Shown piece after piece: positions 45,518-54,131 of a stretch of DNA of 64,000 nucleotides. This DNA comes from Ruminococcus sp. GTDB lineage: Bacteria > Bacillota > Clostridia > Oscillospirales > Ruminococcaceae. The DNA is taken from NCBI GenBank assembly GCA_017441505.1, contig JAFRXL010000016.1:20800-84799 (forward strand). Direction: 5' to 3'. The notes beneath the pieces were generated by a model. That model saw only the letters and a list, made by a program, of their open reading frames with translations. It searched no databases and was not told where the DNA came from. Both the position numbers and the translations under genes were made by a program. Position 1 is the stretch's first letter. Every line of letters begins with the position of its first letter.

Positions 45518-47698
45518 TTACTTTGCGAGATCAGCAGGATCAAGAGAAGTAACGGAGTGAATAAGATACTTCTGTATCTGAAGTGCATCCATATTAGTAA
45601 GGTCTCCGTTATTGTGCTCGTAAACGTCAGCCCAGTATGCACCGTCATCAGTGAGAGCATTTGCGTCAGAACCGCCGATACCGTAAACGTCAGAGTTAGC
45701 AAGAGCCTGCATGATGAGAACAGCGTCATTCATCTTAACTTCGCCGCTCATGTTAGCGTCGCCCCAGATACCGTCACCGTGCTCGCTTGAAGGCTCTGTT
45801 GAGCCTGTAACGAACTCAGATTTTACCATGTCGAGCTTTTCAGCGTTGTACCAGATCTGGATCTCTGCGGACTTTGCACCTTCGTATATCTTGCTTACCG
45901 GAACTTCAACAGTGAGCTTACCGTTGGCATCTGTCTTGCCGCTCCACTCAACCTGTTCCCAGTCCTCAGCACCGGAGAAACCTACGCAGCCGTTTGTATC
46001 GAGGTTAGCCTCGCCCTCAAAGCTGATAGTAAGGGTTGCATTTCTGTCAACACCGTCAAGGCTTACAGGATACTTCTTGGTCTTATCAACTGGTTCAACT
46101 ATATCGCCGGAAGTTTCGCCGATGATAGCGAAAGCGGAGATAGAAGTTTTGCCGTTTGTTCTTGCAAAGATATGCTCAATCTCGGAAGTATCGCCAGTCC
46201 AAGCAGTACCGATGCTCTTTCCGGAGTAGTAAGCTATACCGTTCTTTTCGTCTATATCGTAAGCAGAAACTTCTGTCCAGCCCTGCCAGCTGCCGTCAAC
46301 AACAGCGATAACAGGAGCATCACCTGTGAACTTGATAGCAACGTCATTCTTTTCGAGGTCTGCCCAGGTAGCGTTGAGACCAGGTGTGCAGTTGCCGTCC
46401 TTTACGGAAGCATCGAGGTCGACCGGTGAGCTGAGGAGCTGTTTGCCGGTAGTGATGTCCTCGTGTTCATACTGTGTACCCTGCTTCTTGCTACCCCATG
46501 CGATAGAGTCGTCAGCGAGAACGTCCATCATCTTATCAACTACCTGAACGGAGTCTTCGTACCATTCAAGAGTTTTTCTGTTGATATAGTCGTGACGCTC
46601 AGCTGCGTCCTTATTGTCTCTTGCATCGTTATCCCAGAGTACACAAGGGATACCGTAAGCCTTTGTAGTGGAGATGTACTGATCTGCCCACTGCATACGA
46701 GCTTCTGTATTTCCATAGTTTGAAGTACCGAACTCACCGATGATAACAGGAACGTCATTAGCTATGAATGTCTTGCGGATACCTTCGAGGATATTAGCAA
46801 GTTCGAGCTGATACTTCTCAGAGAAAGTGCTGTGGTCGATGAGATTGCCCTTTTCGTCAGCATACTGCATAGCGAAGCTGTAAGGTGAGTATGCATGGAT
46901 AGAAACAGCAACATAGTCATCCTCAGGAACAGCGATCTTAGAGATCATTGTAATATCGCTTGATGCACAGTAGCCCGGTATCATAAGAAGACGAGTGTCC
47001 TTATATGGAGAATCGATGCTTCTGATGAGGTTAACGAAATCAGCGTTGAGGTTGTTGATACAGTCTACCTCGCTCTGCTCAGGTCCCCACCATTCATGAA
47101 GTGTGCCGACAGCTCTTGGCTCGTTCATGCACTCGAAGATGAGGTGCTGATCGTAGTCCTTGAACTCTGTAGCGATCTGCTGCCAGATCTTGAGGAGCTT
47201 TGGCTTCATCTCGTCATAAGCAGTGCCGAGGTCAGCACGGTTTACCCAGTTCTCGTGGTGGAGATTGAGGATAACATACATATCGTTTTTATAAGCGTAG
47301 TCAACAACTTCGTGAACTCTCGCCATCCATTCAGCGTCGATATTGTTATCAGCATCGAGGTGCTGGAACCAAGTTGTAGGGATTCTTACAGTGTTGAAGC
47401 CCTTAGCCTTGATAGCATCGAAAAGCTCCTGAGAAGCCTTTGGCTGACCCCATGCAGTTTCAGAGTTAAGACCTGTATGTTCTGCAAGAGTGTTGCCGCT
47501 TGAAACGGTAGCATCGAGAGTATTACCGAGGTTCCAACCTATTTTCATATCCTCAGTAATCTCGAAAGCAGTAAGAGTTGTGTCGGCAGCATCAGTAACG
47601 AATATGCTGCTCGGAGCAACTCTGAGTGAGCTTATCATGCAAAGAGCAGCAGCAGAGATGCTTATGATACGCTTTACATTTTTTGATTTTTCAAACAT
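45518..47698 (-). CDS. Secreted GH5 glycanase with CBM-like modules and C-terminal dockerin
   Basis: 726 residues. A signal peptide (about 1-38) precedes a GH5 catalytic domain (about 45-385): GWNLGNTLDA, TVRIPTTWF, LNLHHENW, acid/base Glu193 in FECMNEPRAVG, HAYSPYSF and nucleophile Glu322 in VIIGEFGTSN. Two beta-rich modules follow (about 425-530 and 540-635), the second with GEANLDTNGCVGF; they look like carbohydrate-binding modules but I cannot name the family. A dockerin closes the protein (about 645-715): GDANMSGEVKMNDAVLIMQ and EHNNGDLTNMDALQIQKYL, each with a calcium-loop pattern. It is a cellulosome-type endoglucanase, mannanase or xyloglucanase; substrate not decided. Ribosome site GGGAGGG; own promoter. 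Confidence 0.93.
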   Translation of the reverse strand: MFEKSKNVKRIISISAAALCMISSLRVAPSSIFVTDAADTTLTAFEITEDMKIGWNLGNTLDATVSSGNTLAEHTGLNSETAWGQPKASQELFDAIKAKGFNTVRIPTTWFQHLDADNNIDAEWMARVHEVVDYAYKNDMYVILNLHHENWVNRADLGTAYDEMKPKLLKIWQQIATEFKDYDQHLIFECMNEPRAVGTLHEWWGPEQSEVDCINNLNADFVNLIRSIDSPYKDTRLLMIPGYCASSDITMISKIAVPEDDYVAVSIHAYSPYSFAMQYADEKGNLIDHSTFSEKYQLELANILEGIRKTFIANDVPVIIGEFGTSNYGNTEARMQWADQYISTTKAYGIPCVLWDNDARDNKDAAERHDYINRKTLEWYEDSVQVVDKMMDVLADDSIAWGSKKQGTQYEHEDITTGKQLLSSPVDLDASVKDGNCTPGLNATWADLEKNDVAIKFTGDAPVIAVVDGSWQGWTEVSAYDIDEKNGIAYYSGKSIGTAWTGDTSEIEHIFARTNGKTSISAFAIIGETSGDIVEPVDKTKKYPVSLDGVDRNATLTISFEGEANLDTNGCVGFSGAEDWEQVEWSGKTDANGKLTVEVPVSKIYEGAKSAEIQIWYNAEKLDMVKSEFVTGSTEPSSEHGDGIWGDANMSGEVKMNDAVLIMQALANSDVYGIGGSDANALTDDGAYWADVYEHNNGDLTNMDALQIQKYLIHSVTSLDPADLAK

Positions 47699-47798
47699 TA
47701 TAATACCCTCCCGTTTGATTATAAAGTTTTTAATTTTTTCATGTTCTTTAATTATGGAGATGACCCAGTGCAGTAAATCAAATCCTTAATTCACTCAT

Positions 47799-47827
47799 AT
47801 TTTATCACGTTCAACGAAATAAGTCAA
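47799..47827 (-). promoter_or_regulatory. Strong promoter of the GH5 gene
   Basis: Minus strand: TTGACT (47827-47822), 17-bp spacer ending in TGA, TAAAAT (47804-47799), an extended -10 promoter. It gives a leader of about 95 bases before the ATG at 47698. Confidence 0.78.
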
Positions 47828-47886
47828 TAGAATTTGTGCAGTTTGCAACAAATCGGATGTAAAACTTTAAGAAATCTTTTTAGTGA

Positions 47887-47934
47887 TTTTGCTTAATTAA
47901 ACATTGCAATATTGTATGATTTAATTAAGCAAAA
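47887..47934. promoter_or_regulatory. 15-bp perfect inverted repeat upstream of the GH5 promoter
   Basis: TTTTGCTTAATTAAA (47887-47901) and TTTAATTAAGCAAAA (47920-47934) flank an 18-base spacer. The centre lies about 90 bases upstream of the GH5 -35 box. Spacing and arm length suit a dimeric or looping regulator site; no gene lies here, and it is not part of either repeat family. Confidence 0.6.
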
Positions 47935-47997
47935 ATGACTTTTGTATATCAGTATACTTATGTTGTAAAAAAAAGAGCTGTACAAGCAAAAAAATAA

Positions 47998-48149
47998 CGC
48001 CGAAGGCGGCAATAATGGGATTCCAAAGGGTTCACAACCCTTTGGCAGGAAGGTGTGTGAGGAAGGGCAGAGCCCTTCCTAAAGAGTAGTAAGACCAGCG
48101 AAGCAAAGTTTTACGGAACGTCCGCATTGCTCTCCTCGGCTTGACCGAC
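47998..48149 (+). repeat. Hairpin repeat element F (single arm)
   Basis: An A-rich run, then CGCCGAAGGCG, CCAAAGGGTT...AACCCTTTGG, GGAAGGGC-AGA-GCCCTTCC, a GTAAGAC...GTTTTAC stem, CGGAACGTCCG and TCGGCTTGACCGA. It lies in the 600-base gap between GH5 and the ABC exporter, antisense to both. Confidence 0.88.
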
Positions 48150-48230
48150 GCAAATTTTATCAATAATTTATTGCCATATTAATAAATCGAGAGAAGATTC
48201 AAGCATAATTTTAATAAGGACAAAAAGGAA

Positions 48231-48263
48231 TAACGGCAGTCATACCAAATATGACTGCCGTTA
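48231..48263 (-). terminator. Terminator of the ABC exporter operon
   Basis: TAACGGCAGTCATA, loop CCAAA, TATGACTGCCGTTA: a 14-bp perfect stem 37 bases after the permease stop on the minus strand. The tail after it (TTCCTTTTTG) is T-rich. Confidence 0.85.
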
Positions 48264-48300
48264 TTCAGGCGTTAAGGGAAAGGTTTGAGAGTGGTGTGCA

Positions 48301-49668
48301 TCATTCTTCGTTTGCTGCTGATTTCCTGCCCTTTTTCTTATATTTATTTTTCTGACCGAAATTAAGGGATATAGTGAATATCTTATCGGTCATAAAGATC
48401 TTTAATGCGACGAACATACAAACTGCAAAGAATACGATCTGATATGCAAGTCCGAAGAAGAAGATACCTGTATTTCCGAACATGAGGTTCGGGATAGAAG
48501 TGAAGGTATGTGTGAACGGGATAGCATAAACGACTATCTTTACAGGTGTTGGAAGTTCGTTTATATCTGCCAGCATAGAGATCATGTAAGGTACTATAGC
48601 CAGCATCATTATCGGCATGAGCATATTCTGTACGCTCTTAGGGTCATCAACGAGTGCTCCGAGGATAAGTGAAACGGAGAGACAGATGAGGATAGTGAAG
48701 AAGAGCTGTAATCCAACGAGGATATAGTCGCTAAAGTTAAGAGCTATACCGAGCTGTTTAAGAGCTTCGTCCACTGAAACAGAGCCAGAAACGGCATCCT
48801 TTGCTGTTTCTGTAACTTCATCTGTAGCACCTGATACGAACACTGAGAATCCTATCATAAATACTGCTGCATTTATGAGAGCGACCAAAGCTGCTGCAAG
48901 CATTTTTGAGCCTATAACTGCAAGTCGTGATACAGGTGTTGAGAGAAGTGTTTCGAGAGTCTTGTCTATCTTTTCGTTTGAGATAGCACTCATGAGCATC
49001 TGTGAAGTGAGTATAATGAGTACAAAAACGATGATAGGAAGTATCATATTCTGAAGGGTTATTTTTCCGACAACTGAATCTGAACTTACTTCTGCTGACT
49101 TATCATCAACAACGGTATTGTCGTTTACCTTGACCGGAACTTCAATGAGGTCGTAATCATTTTTTGAAAGACCGTTTTTCTGAGCGATAGTTGAAGCAAC
49201 GCAGTCCTTGATAAGACTTACAGCATTGTCATTTCCGCTTGAAATATTGGACATTGTTGCGGCAGACCTCATACGGTTAACGCTTATAAGCTCCGGACGC
49301 TCGCCCTTTTCAACAGAAGCTGTAAAGCCTTCCGGAATGATAACGAGATTTTCAATATCGTTATCTTCGAGTATCTTAGCGTAATCGTCACCGGATGTTT
49401 CAAAGGTCTTTATAGTTACCTCGGTATGCTCATCGGGGTCATTATTTATGTCCTCAATGGCTTTTAAAATTGCCTTAGAGAAATCTGTCTGGTCACGGTC
49501 GCAGATATTGACCTTGACGTTTTTAGTGGAGTCCACAGCCTCGTCTATAGAGGTTTTCATAACTCCGCCGAGCACCATGAAGATACCCATTGTGACCACA
49601 AGGCTGATGAGCATCTGAACATTTATCAGCTCTGCAAGTTCTTTTTTGAGCAGGTTAATGAATTTCAT
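48301..49668 (-). CDS. ABC-2 type exporter permease (NatB-like)
   Basis: 455 residues. One N-terminal membrane helix (residues about 17-35) is followed by a large extracellular domain (about 40-215) and five or six helices in the C-terminal half (IVFVLIILTSQMLMSAISNE onward). The conserved segment SNEKIDKTLETLLSTPVSRLAVIGSKMLAA marks the ABC-2 NatB/YhaP group, which export sodium, peptides or drugs. The basic tail KKKGRKSAANEE is cytosolic. It overlaps the ATPase gene by 14 bases, with a GGGTGG ribosome site inside it. Confidence 0.9.
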   Translation of the reverse strand: MKFINLLKKELAELINVQMLISLVVTMGIFMVLGGVMKTSIDEAVDSTKNVKVNICDRDQTDFSKAILKAIEDINNDPDEHTEVTIKTFETSGDDYAKILEDNDIENLVIIPEGFTASVEKGERPELISVNRMRSAATMSNISSGNDNAVSLIKDCVASTIAQKNGLSKNDYDLIEVPVKVNDNTVVDDKSAEVSSDSVVGKITLQNMILPIIVFVLIILTSQMLMSAISNEKIDKTLETLLSTPVSRLAVIGSKMLAAALVALINAAVFMIGFSVFVSGATDEVTETAKDAVSGSVSVDEALKQLGIALNFSDYILVGLQLFFTILICLSVSLILGALVDDPKSVQNMLMPIMMLAIVPYMISMLADINELPTPVKIVVYAIPFTHTFTSIPNLMFGNTGIFFFGLAYQIVFFAVCMFVALKIFMTDKIFTISLNFGQKNKYKKKGRKSAANEE

Positions 49669-50395
49669 TCTCTAACACCACCCTTTCAAAAACTTCTTCA
49701 AGGTTTGCAGCCTGATAGCGTTCTTTAAGCTCATCTGTCCTGCCTGTTACCATGAGGTGACCTTTAGCGATTATGCCAACACGGTCGGAGACGAATTCTA
49801 TCTCCAGCATATTGTGTGACGACAGCAGGAACGACATTTTTTCTTCTGCTGCGAGCTTTTTTATCATCTTTCTTATCTCGATAGCGTTCAGCACGTCGAG
49901 ACCGCTTGTAGGTTCATCGAGAATAGCAAGCTTAGGTTTGGTCATAACAGCTCTCGCAAGGAGCAGTTTTCTTATCATACCTCGGCTGTAGCTTCCTATC
50001 TTATCGTTCAGTCTTTCGCCAAGACCGCATATCTCTTTAGCTCTTTCGACCGATTTGTTTACCATATCAATATCGGTGAAGAACAGACCTGCCATAAAAC
50101 GCAGATACTTGATACCGGTCATATTTTTATATGCACCAGCTTCATCGGGAAGATAGGTTATACATTCTCTCACCTTTTCCGGCTCTTTCACTACGCTGTG
50201 ACCTGCAACAACAGCATCACCGTCCGTAGGAGAGAGCAGAGTGGAGATCATGCGTATAGTGGTAGTTTTTCCGGCACCGTTAGGACCGATAAGTGCGAAT
50301 ATTTCGCCTTCGCCTATCTCGAAACTGACTTTATCAGCGGCAAGTACTTTAGTGTATTGTTTAGAAAGTGCTTTGACTTCAAGTACGTTTCCCAT
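49655..50395 (-). CDS. ABC exporter ATP-binding protein (NatA-like)
   Basis: 246 residues from the ATG at 50395, which has AAGGAGG 5 bases upstream (an in-frame start at 50413 lies before that ribosome site). Walker A LIGPNGAGKTTTIRMI, Q-loop TYLPDEAGAYKNMTG, signature SYSRGMIRKLLLARA (a degenerate LSGGQ, common in this group), Walker B LAILDEPTSGLD and H-loop LSSHNMLEIE. It pairs with the overlapping NatB-like permease. The substrate is not evident. Confidence 0.92.
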   Translation of the reverse strand: MGNVLEVKALSKQYTKVLAADKVSFEIGEGEIFALIGPNGAGKTTTIRMISTLLSPTDGDAVVAGHSVVKEPEKVRECITYLPDEAGAYKNMTGIKYLRFMAGLFFTDIDMVNKSVERAKEICGLGERLNDKIGSYSRGMIRKLLLARAVMTKPKLAILDEPTSGLDVLNAIEIRKMIKKLAAEEKMSFLLSSHNMLEIEFVSDRVGIIAKGHLMVTGRTDELKERYQAANLEEVFERVVLENEIH

Positions 50396-50463
50396 GATAG
50401 CCTCCTTATTCAATTGTTAATACATTATATTTATACATTTTATAATACAATGTTCTAAGTTAA

Positions 50464-50492
50464 TAATAACACAAATACACTGATTTGTCAAT
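50464..50492 (-). promoter_or_regulatory. Sigma-A promoter of the ABC exporter operon
   Basis: Minus strand: TTGACA (50492-50487), 17-bp spacer, TATTAT (50469-50464), about 65 bases before the ATG at 50395. Confidence 0.78.
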
Positions 50493-50510
50493 ACAGCTTG
50501 TAAAACTTCT

Positions 50511-50880
50511 AGTCATTTTTACAGGCAGGCAGCGTGACGCTGCACCCAGCCACGCTTCGCTCGTAAACTCGCTTACTCTGTACGGATAGGGAAGTTGTTT
50601 TTCGCATACGCAAGTAAATCTGTATCCGGTAATTTTAAAATTTTAAATTACCGTGACGCTGCACCCAGACACGTTCCCACTCGCTTTGCTCGTTACTCTC
50701 TGCGGCTCGGGACATCTCCTTTCGCATACGCAAGTAAATCTGTGTCCGGTAATATTATTATTTTAAATTACCGTGACGCATTACTTCTGTATGCGAAAGC
50801 AGAGTAAAAGTCTCGCAGAGAGTAACGAGCAAAGCGAGTGGGAACGTGAAATGGGTGCAGGGATGTTATCCCTGCAAGAA
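50511..50880. repeat. Second repeat family, three units (two direct, one inverted)
   Basis: GTGACGCTGCACCCA recurs at 50533 and 50653, and GTGACGC again at 50773, a 120-bp period. Each direct unit contains TTTTTCGCATACGCAAGTAA or a close variant and ends in an AT-palindromic tract (AATTTTAAAATTTTAAATTA type). The third unit runs the other way, ending GGGTGCAGGGAT-GTT-ATCCCTGC. It fills the gap between the ABC exporter promoter and aepY; the aepY stop codon lies in the loop of the last hairpin. A related copy is at 13228. Confidence 0.8.
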
Positions 50881-51984
50881 TTTCATAAAGTTCTCTTTAT
50901 TTTCGATAGCAGTTGTTGTAGGTCTTCCGAGGTCATCTCTTGCACCTATCGAGCACTTCACCTCGATAAGCGAAAGCTCTTTGCGTGACTTAGCGGCTTC
51001 AAGCTCCTTATCAAGAGCCTCAAAGCTGTCGACAGAGACTGCATTCGGGTATCCGCAGGCTTTTGCTATAGCCACAAGATCTATCTTTGAAGCAACAGTC
51101 GGCATACCTCCGACAGTCTCGTGAGCACCGTTATTGATAACGATATGTATAAGATTCTCCGGAGCATTAGCTCCCATGAGAGCCATTGAACCCATGTGCA
51201 TGAGTACAGCACCGTCGCCGTCAACGCACCATATCCGCTTATCCGGCTTATTCAGAGCAACTCCGAGTGCAATGGACGAGCTGTGTCCCATAGAGCCGAC
51301 AGTAAGGAAATCGTACTTATGGCTCTGACCTTTTGCAGTACGTGTCTCGAAAAGCTCACGGCTCGCCTTACCTGTTGTGGAGACTATCGGGTCTTCACCG
51401 GCAGCTGCTGCGATATGCTGGATTATCTCCTCACGGATCATAGAGTTGTCGTTTTTGTACTCTACAGGTTCATCGTATTTCAAAGCTCCCTTGCGGACTA
51501 TAAATGCCACCTGCTTGCCTTTTTCAAGCAGCGGACGGAACTCCTCAACAGCATCTTCAAGCTCTTCATCGGTAGTCTCTTTGCTGATGATGAAAGTGCG
51601 GATGTCCATATCCTCCATGAGCTTCACTGTTACCTCGCCCTGATAAATATGCTGAGGTTCATCGTGAATACCCGGTTCACCTCTCCAGCCTATGACGAAT
51701 ATCATAGGGATAGCGTACACCTTGTCGTTAAGGAGTGAAGCGACGGGATTTATGATATTACCCTCGCCGGAATTCTGCATATAGACTACCGGAACTTTGC
51801 CTGTAGCAAGGTGATAACCGGCAGCAAGAGCGGTACAGTTGCCCTCGTTAGCGGCGATAATGTGGTGAGCCTTATCTATACCGTAAGTATTCATAAGGCA
51901 GTTGCAGAGTGCTTTGAGCTGAGAATCCGGAACACCGGTATAGAAATCAGCTCCTAATATTTTCATAAGGGATTCAGCCTTCAT
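50866..51984 (-). CDS. aepY: Phosphonopyruvate decarboxylase
   Basis: Thiamine-diphosphate enzyme converting 3-phosphonopyruvate to phosphonoacetaldehyde, the irreversible step that pulls the PEP mutase reaction. 372 residues. ThDP/Mg motif VDGDGAVLMHMGSMALMG...IVINNGAHETVGGMPT is the Ppd hallmark; the N-terminal half has FYTGVPDSQLKALCNCL, HIIAANEGNCTALAAGYHLA and VYMQNSGEGN. Ribosome site GGAGG. The last two residues and the stop are encoded by the repeat hairpin at 50859-50877, so the repeat now forms the gene end. Confidence 0.95.
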   Translation of the reverse strand: MKAESLMKILGADFYTGVPDSQLKALCNCLMNTYGIDKAHHIIAANEGNCTALAAGYHLATGKVPVVYMQNSGEGNIINPVASLLNDKVYAIPMIFVIGWRGEPGIHDEPQHIYQGEVTVKLMEDMDIRTFIISKETTDEELEDAVEEFRPLLEKGKQVAFIVRKGALKYDEPVEYKNDNSMIREEIIQHIAAAAGEDPIVSTTGKASRELFETRTAKGQSHKYDFLTVGSMGHSSSIALGVALNKPDKRIWCVDGDGAVLMHMGSMALMGANAPENLIHIVINNGAHETVGGMPTVASKIDLVAIAKACGYPNAVSVDSFEALDKELEAAKSRKELSLIEVKCSIGARDDLGRPTTTAIENKENFMKFLQG

Positions 51985-52051
51985 AATTTCCTCCGTAAAG
52001 TATATTTAAAACCTGTCTTCACAAGTAAGTTGAGTAGGTTTACCAAAATAA

Positions 52052-52750
52052 CTAACAATTTATACGTTTTCTTACTTCTTCAAGCTCGGCAACGGTGTCT
52101 ATCTCGACAATGCTCTCGTGAGCCACAGGGTGAACTCTCAGGCGGAGCTTATCAAGATTGCGGTCAACAACATCGTCCCAGAAGAGGTCTTTGTAGTCGC
52201 CGCAGCCGTAGGTCTTTTCGATAGCATCAGCAAGTATCTCAGCATCAGCGGACTTCAGGAAAGCGACACCGGTCATATTATATCTGTCGTCACCGACTTT
52301 TCCGACACGAGTGATAAATCCGTTATCATCGAGGTCAAAAACCCAGTCATCGGAGTGTCCCCTGACCATTTTTCCGTAATAGCAGGAATAGTCGGGAGCT
52401 CCGCAGAAAAGGTCATCATCAGCGGCATAGAGGTCGGCTTCGCAAATAAAGCAGTCGCCCTTTCTCAGCACTTCCCTTGCGTAATAAACCGATGAAATAT
52501 TGTTCACAGTCTCATAGACCGGATTTTCAATTATCTCAACATTTTTGTACTTTTCTTTGAGATAGCCGAACTGCTCGCCAAGATAGCCGACTACCACGAA
52601 TATATTGTCGACTCCACGCTTTTCAAGACCGTCAATGACAGTCTCTATCATCGGTCTTTCGAGGACTTTTATCAGCGGCTTCGGAGTTGTTTCTGTAAGA
52701 GGACGCATCCTCGTACCCATACCGGAAGCCATTATTATAGCATTCAACAT
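52052..52750 (-). CDS. LicC/PntC-like nucleotidyltransferase, probable aminoethylphosphonate cytidylyltransferase
   Basis: 232 residues. The N-terminal MLNAIIMASGMGTRMRPLT and TPKPLIKVLERPMIETVI form the nucleotide-binding loop of sugar-phosphate/choline-phosphate nucleotidyltransferases; the metal Asp is in ICEADLYAAD. The NISSVYYAREVL segment is like the LicC/PntC group, which activates phosphocholine or 2-aminoethylphosphonate with CTP. Its place between the transaminase and decarboxylase genes suggests AEP as substrate, giving CMP-AEP for transfer onto a lipid or glycan. This is context-based. The gap of 67 bases to aepY has no terminator. Confidence 0.75.
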   Translation of the reverse strand: MLNAIIMASGMGTRMRPLTETTPKPLIKVLERPMIETVIDGLEKRGVDNIFVVVGYLGEQFGYLKEKYKNVEIIENPVYETVNNISSVYYAREVLRKGDCFICEADLYAADDDLFCGAPDYSCYYGKMVRGHSDDWVFDLDDNGFITRVGKVGDDRYNMTGVAFLKSADAEILADAIEKTYGCGDYKDLFWDDVVDRNLDKLRLRVHPVAHESIVEIDTVAELEEVRKRINC

Positions 52751-52779
52751 TTTATCAACATCCTAAATAATAATTAAAA

Positions 52780-52932
52780 CCGACAAAGTCGGCAGAAAAG
52801 GGATTCCAAAGGGTTCACAACCCTTTGGCGGAGAGGTGTACGAGGGGAGGCAGAGCCTCCCCTAAAAAGCAGTAAAACCAGCGAAGCGAAGTTTTACGGA
52901 CGTTCCGCATCACTCCCCTCGGCTTGACCGAC
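52780..52932 (+). repeat. Hairpin repeat element G (single arm)
   Basis: CCGACAAAGTCGG, CCAAAGGGTT/AACCCTTTGG, GGGGAGGC-AGA-GCCTCCCC, GTAAAAC/GTTTTAC, CGGACGTTCCG, TCGGCTTGACCGA. It lies between two phosphonate genes and runs antisense to them. Confidence 0.88.
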
Positions 52933-52968
52933 AAAACAAGTCACTCTTTTATAAACTAAAACAAAGTC

Positions 52969-54099
52969 TCACTTATTGTACTTAACAGGCACAGCAACTC
53001 CCGTAGTTTCAAGAGCCTCACGGAACACCTTGAAAAACTCCACAATATCCTTCTCGTCAATAGCACCTAACGCACAAAGACGGAAAGTATTTGTAGTGGA
53101 TATTTTACCCGGATATATCGTGAATCCTCTTTCATAGCAGTAGTCGTGGACTTTCTCGAAGCTCCAGTTCTCATCGTCCGGATAAACAGCGGAAGAAACA
53201 AGACCTGCTCTCCACTCCGGCTTTATTACCTGACGGAAACCGAGCTCGTCAAGTCCTTTGTTTATGGCGTTGAAAACTCTTGTATGTCTTGCCCACTTAG
53301 CTTCCTCGCCCTCAGCCCAGTACTCTTTAAGAGCCTGTATGGTTGAGTAGATAGTCTGTACAGGCGGAGTAAAGTGCATTTCGCCGGTCTTCTCGAAGAA
53401 GTCGTACTGCAAAAAGAGGTTGCAGTAATAAGAGCGTTTCGGATATTCTGCGGACTTCTTGATTATCTCGGTATTACCGATTATGAAAGAAAGACCTGTG
53501 AAAGCCATAAGACCTTTCTGTGCAGAAGCCATACAGAAATCGATATTGTCCTTTTCGATGTCGATAGGACGCATTGCAAGAGTAGAAGTTGTATCAACAG
53601 TAAATACAGCTCCGTACTTGTGAGCAAGAGCACCTATCTCACGGATAGGATTGAGTATACCTGTACCGGTCTCGTTGTGGGTAGTATGTACGAGAGCGAT
53701 GTCCGGATTTTCTTTCAGAGTTTTTTCGACAACATCAAGGTCGGGGAGCTGGTCAACAGGGAATTTAAGGTCGATATGAGGTATACCGTAGTACTGGCAT
53801 ATCTCGACAGCTCTTGTGCTGTAAGCACCGTTATTGACCACAAGCACCTTGCCGCCCTCCGGCACGAGGGAGTTGATGCAAACGTCGATATTTATAGTAC
53901 CAGAGCCGCAGAAGAGGACTGATGTATATTTATTCAGGTCGCCGTGGACTATTTTAACGAGATCCTCACGCAGCCCTTTCATAAGACCGCCGAAGTCTTT
54001 TTCACGGGGACAAATATCAGGTACTACCTGAGCCATTTTTACGGTATCGGTAGTAGTTGAAGGACCCGGGTTAAGCAAGATATTTCTTTTGATATTCAT
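52969..54099 (-). CDS. phnW: 2-aminoethylphosphonate--pyruvate transaminase
   Basis: PLP enzyme interconverting phosphonoacetaldehyde and 2-aminoethylphosphonate with alanine/pyruvate; in this setting it works in the synthetic direction. 376 residues. It starts NILLNPGPSTTTDTVKMAQV; the PLP-lysine region is FCMASAQKGLMAFTGLSFI; other blocks are FCGSGTINIDVCINSLVPEGG and LVHTTHNETGTGILNPI. The C-terminal FTIYPGKISTTNTFRLCALGAI is typical. Ribosome site GGAAG. It is flanked on both sides by hairpin repeats rather than directly joined to the neighbouring pathway genes. Confidence 0.95.
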   Translation of the reverse strand: MNIKRNILLNPGPSTTTDTVKMAQVVPDICPREKDFGGLMKGLREDLVKIVHGDLNKYTSVLFCGSGTINIDVCINSLVPEGGKVLVVNNGAYSTRAVEICQYYGIPHIDLKFPVDQLPDLDVVEKTLKENPDIALVHTTHNETGTGILNPIREIGALAHKYGAVFTVDTTSTLAMRPIDIEKDNIDFCMASAQKGLMAFTGLSFIIGNTEIIKKSAEYPKRSYYCNLFLQYDFFEKTGEMHFTPPVQTIYSTIQALKEYWAEGEEAKWARHTRVFNAINKGLDELGFRQVIKPEWRAGLVSSAVYPDDENWSFEKVHDYCYERGFTIYPGKISTTNTFRLCALGAIDEKDIVEFFKVFREALETTGVAVPVKYNK

Positions 54100-54131
54100 A
54101 GCAATACTTCCTTTATAAATAATAATTAAAG

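Noticed and set aside
50595-50988. Open frames of 70 and 71 codons across 50595-50988
   Set aside because: They run through repeated hairpin DNA and into aepY on the other strand; the repetition explains the shared peptides.
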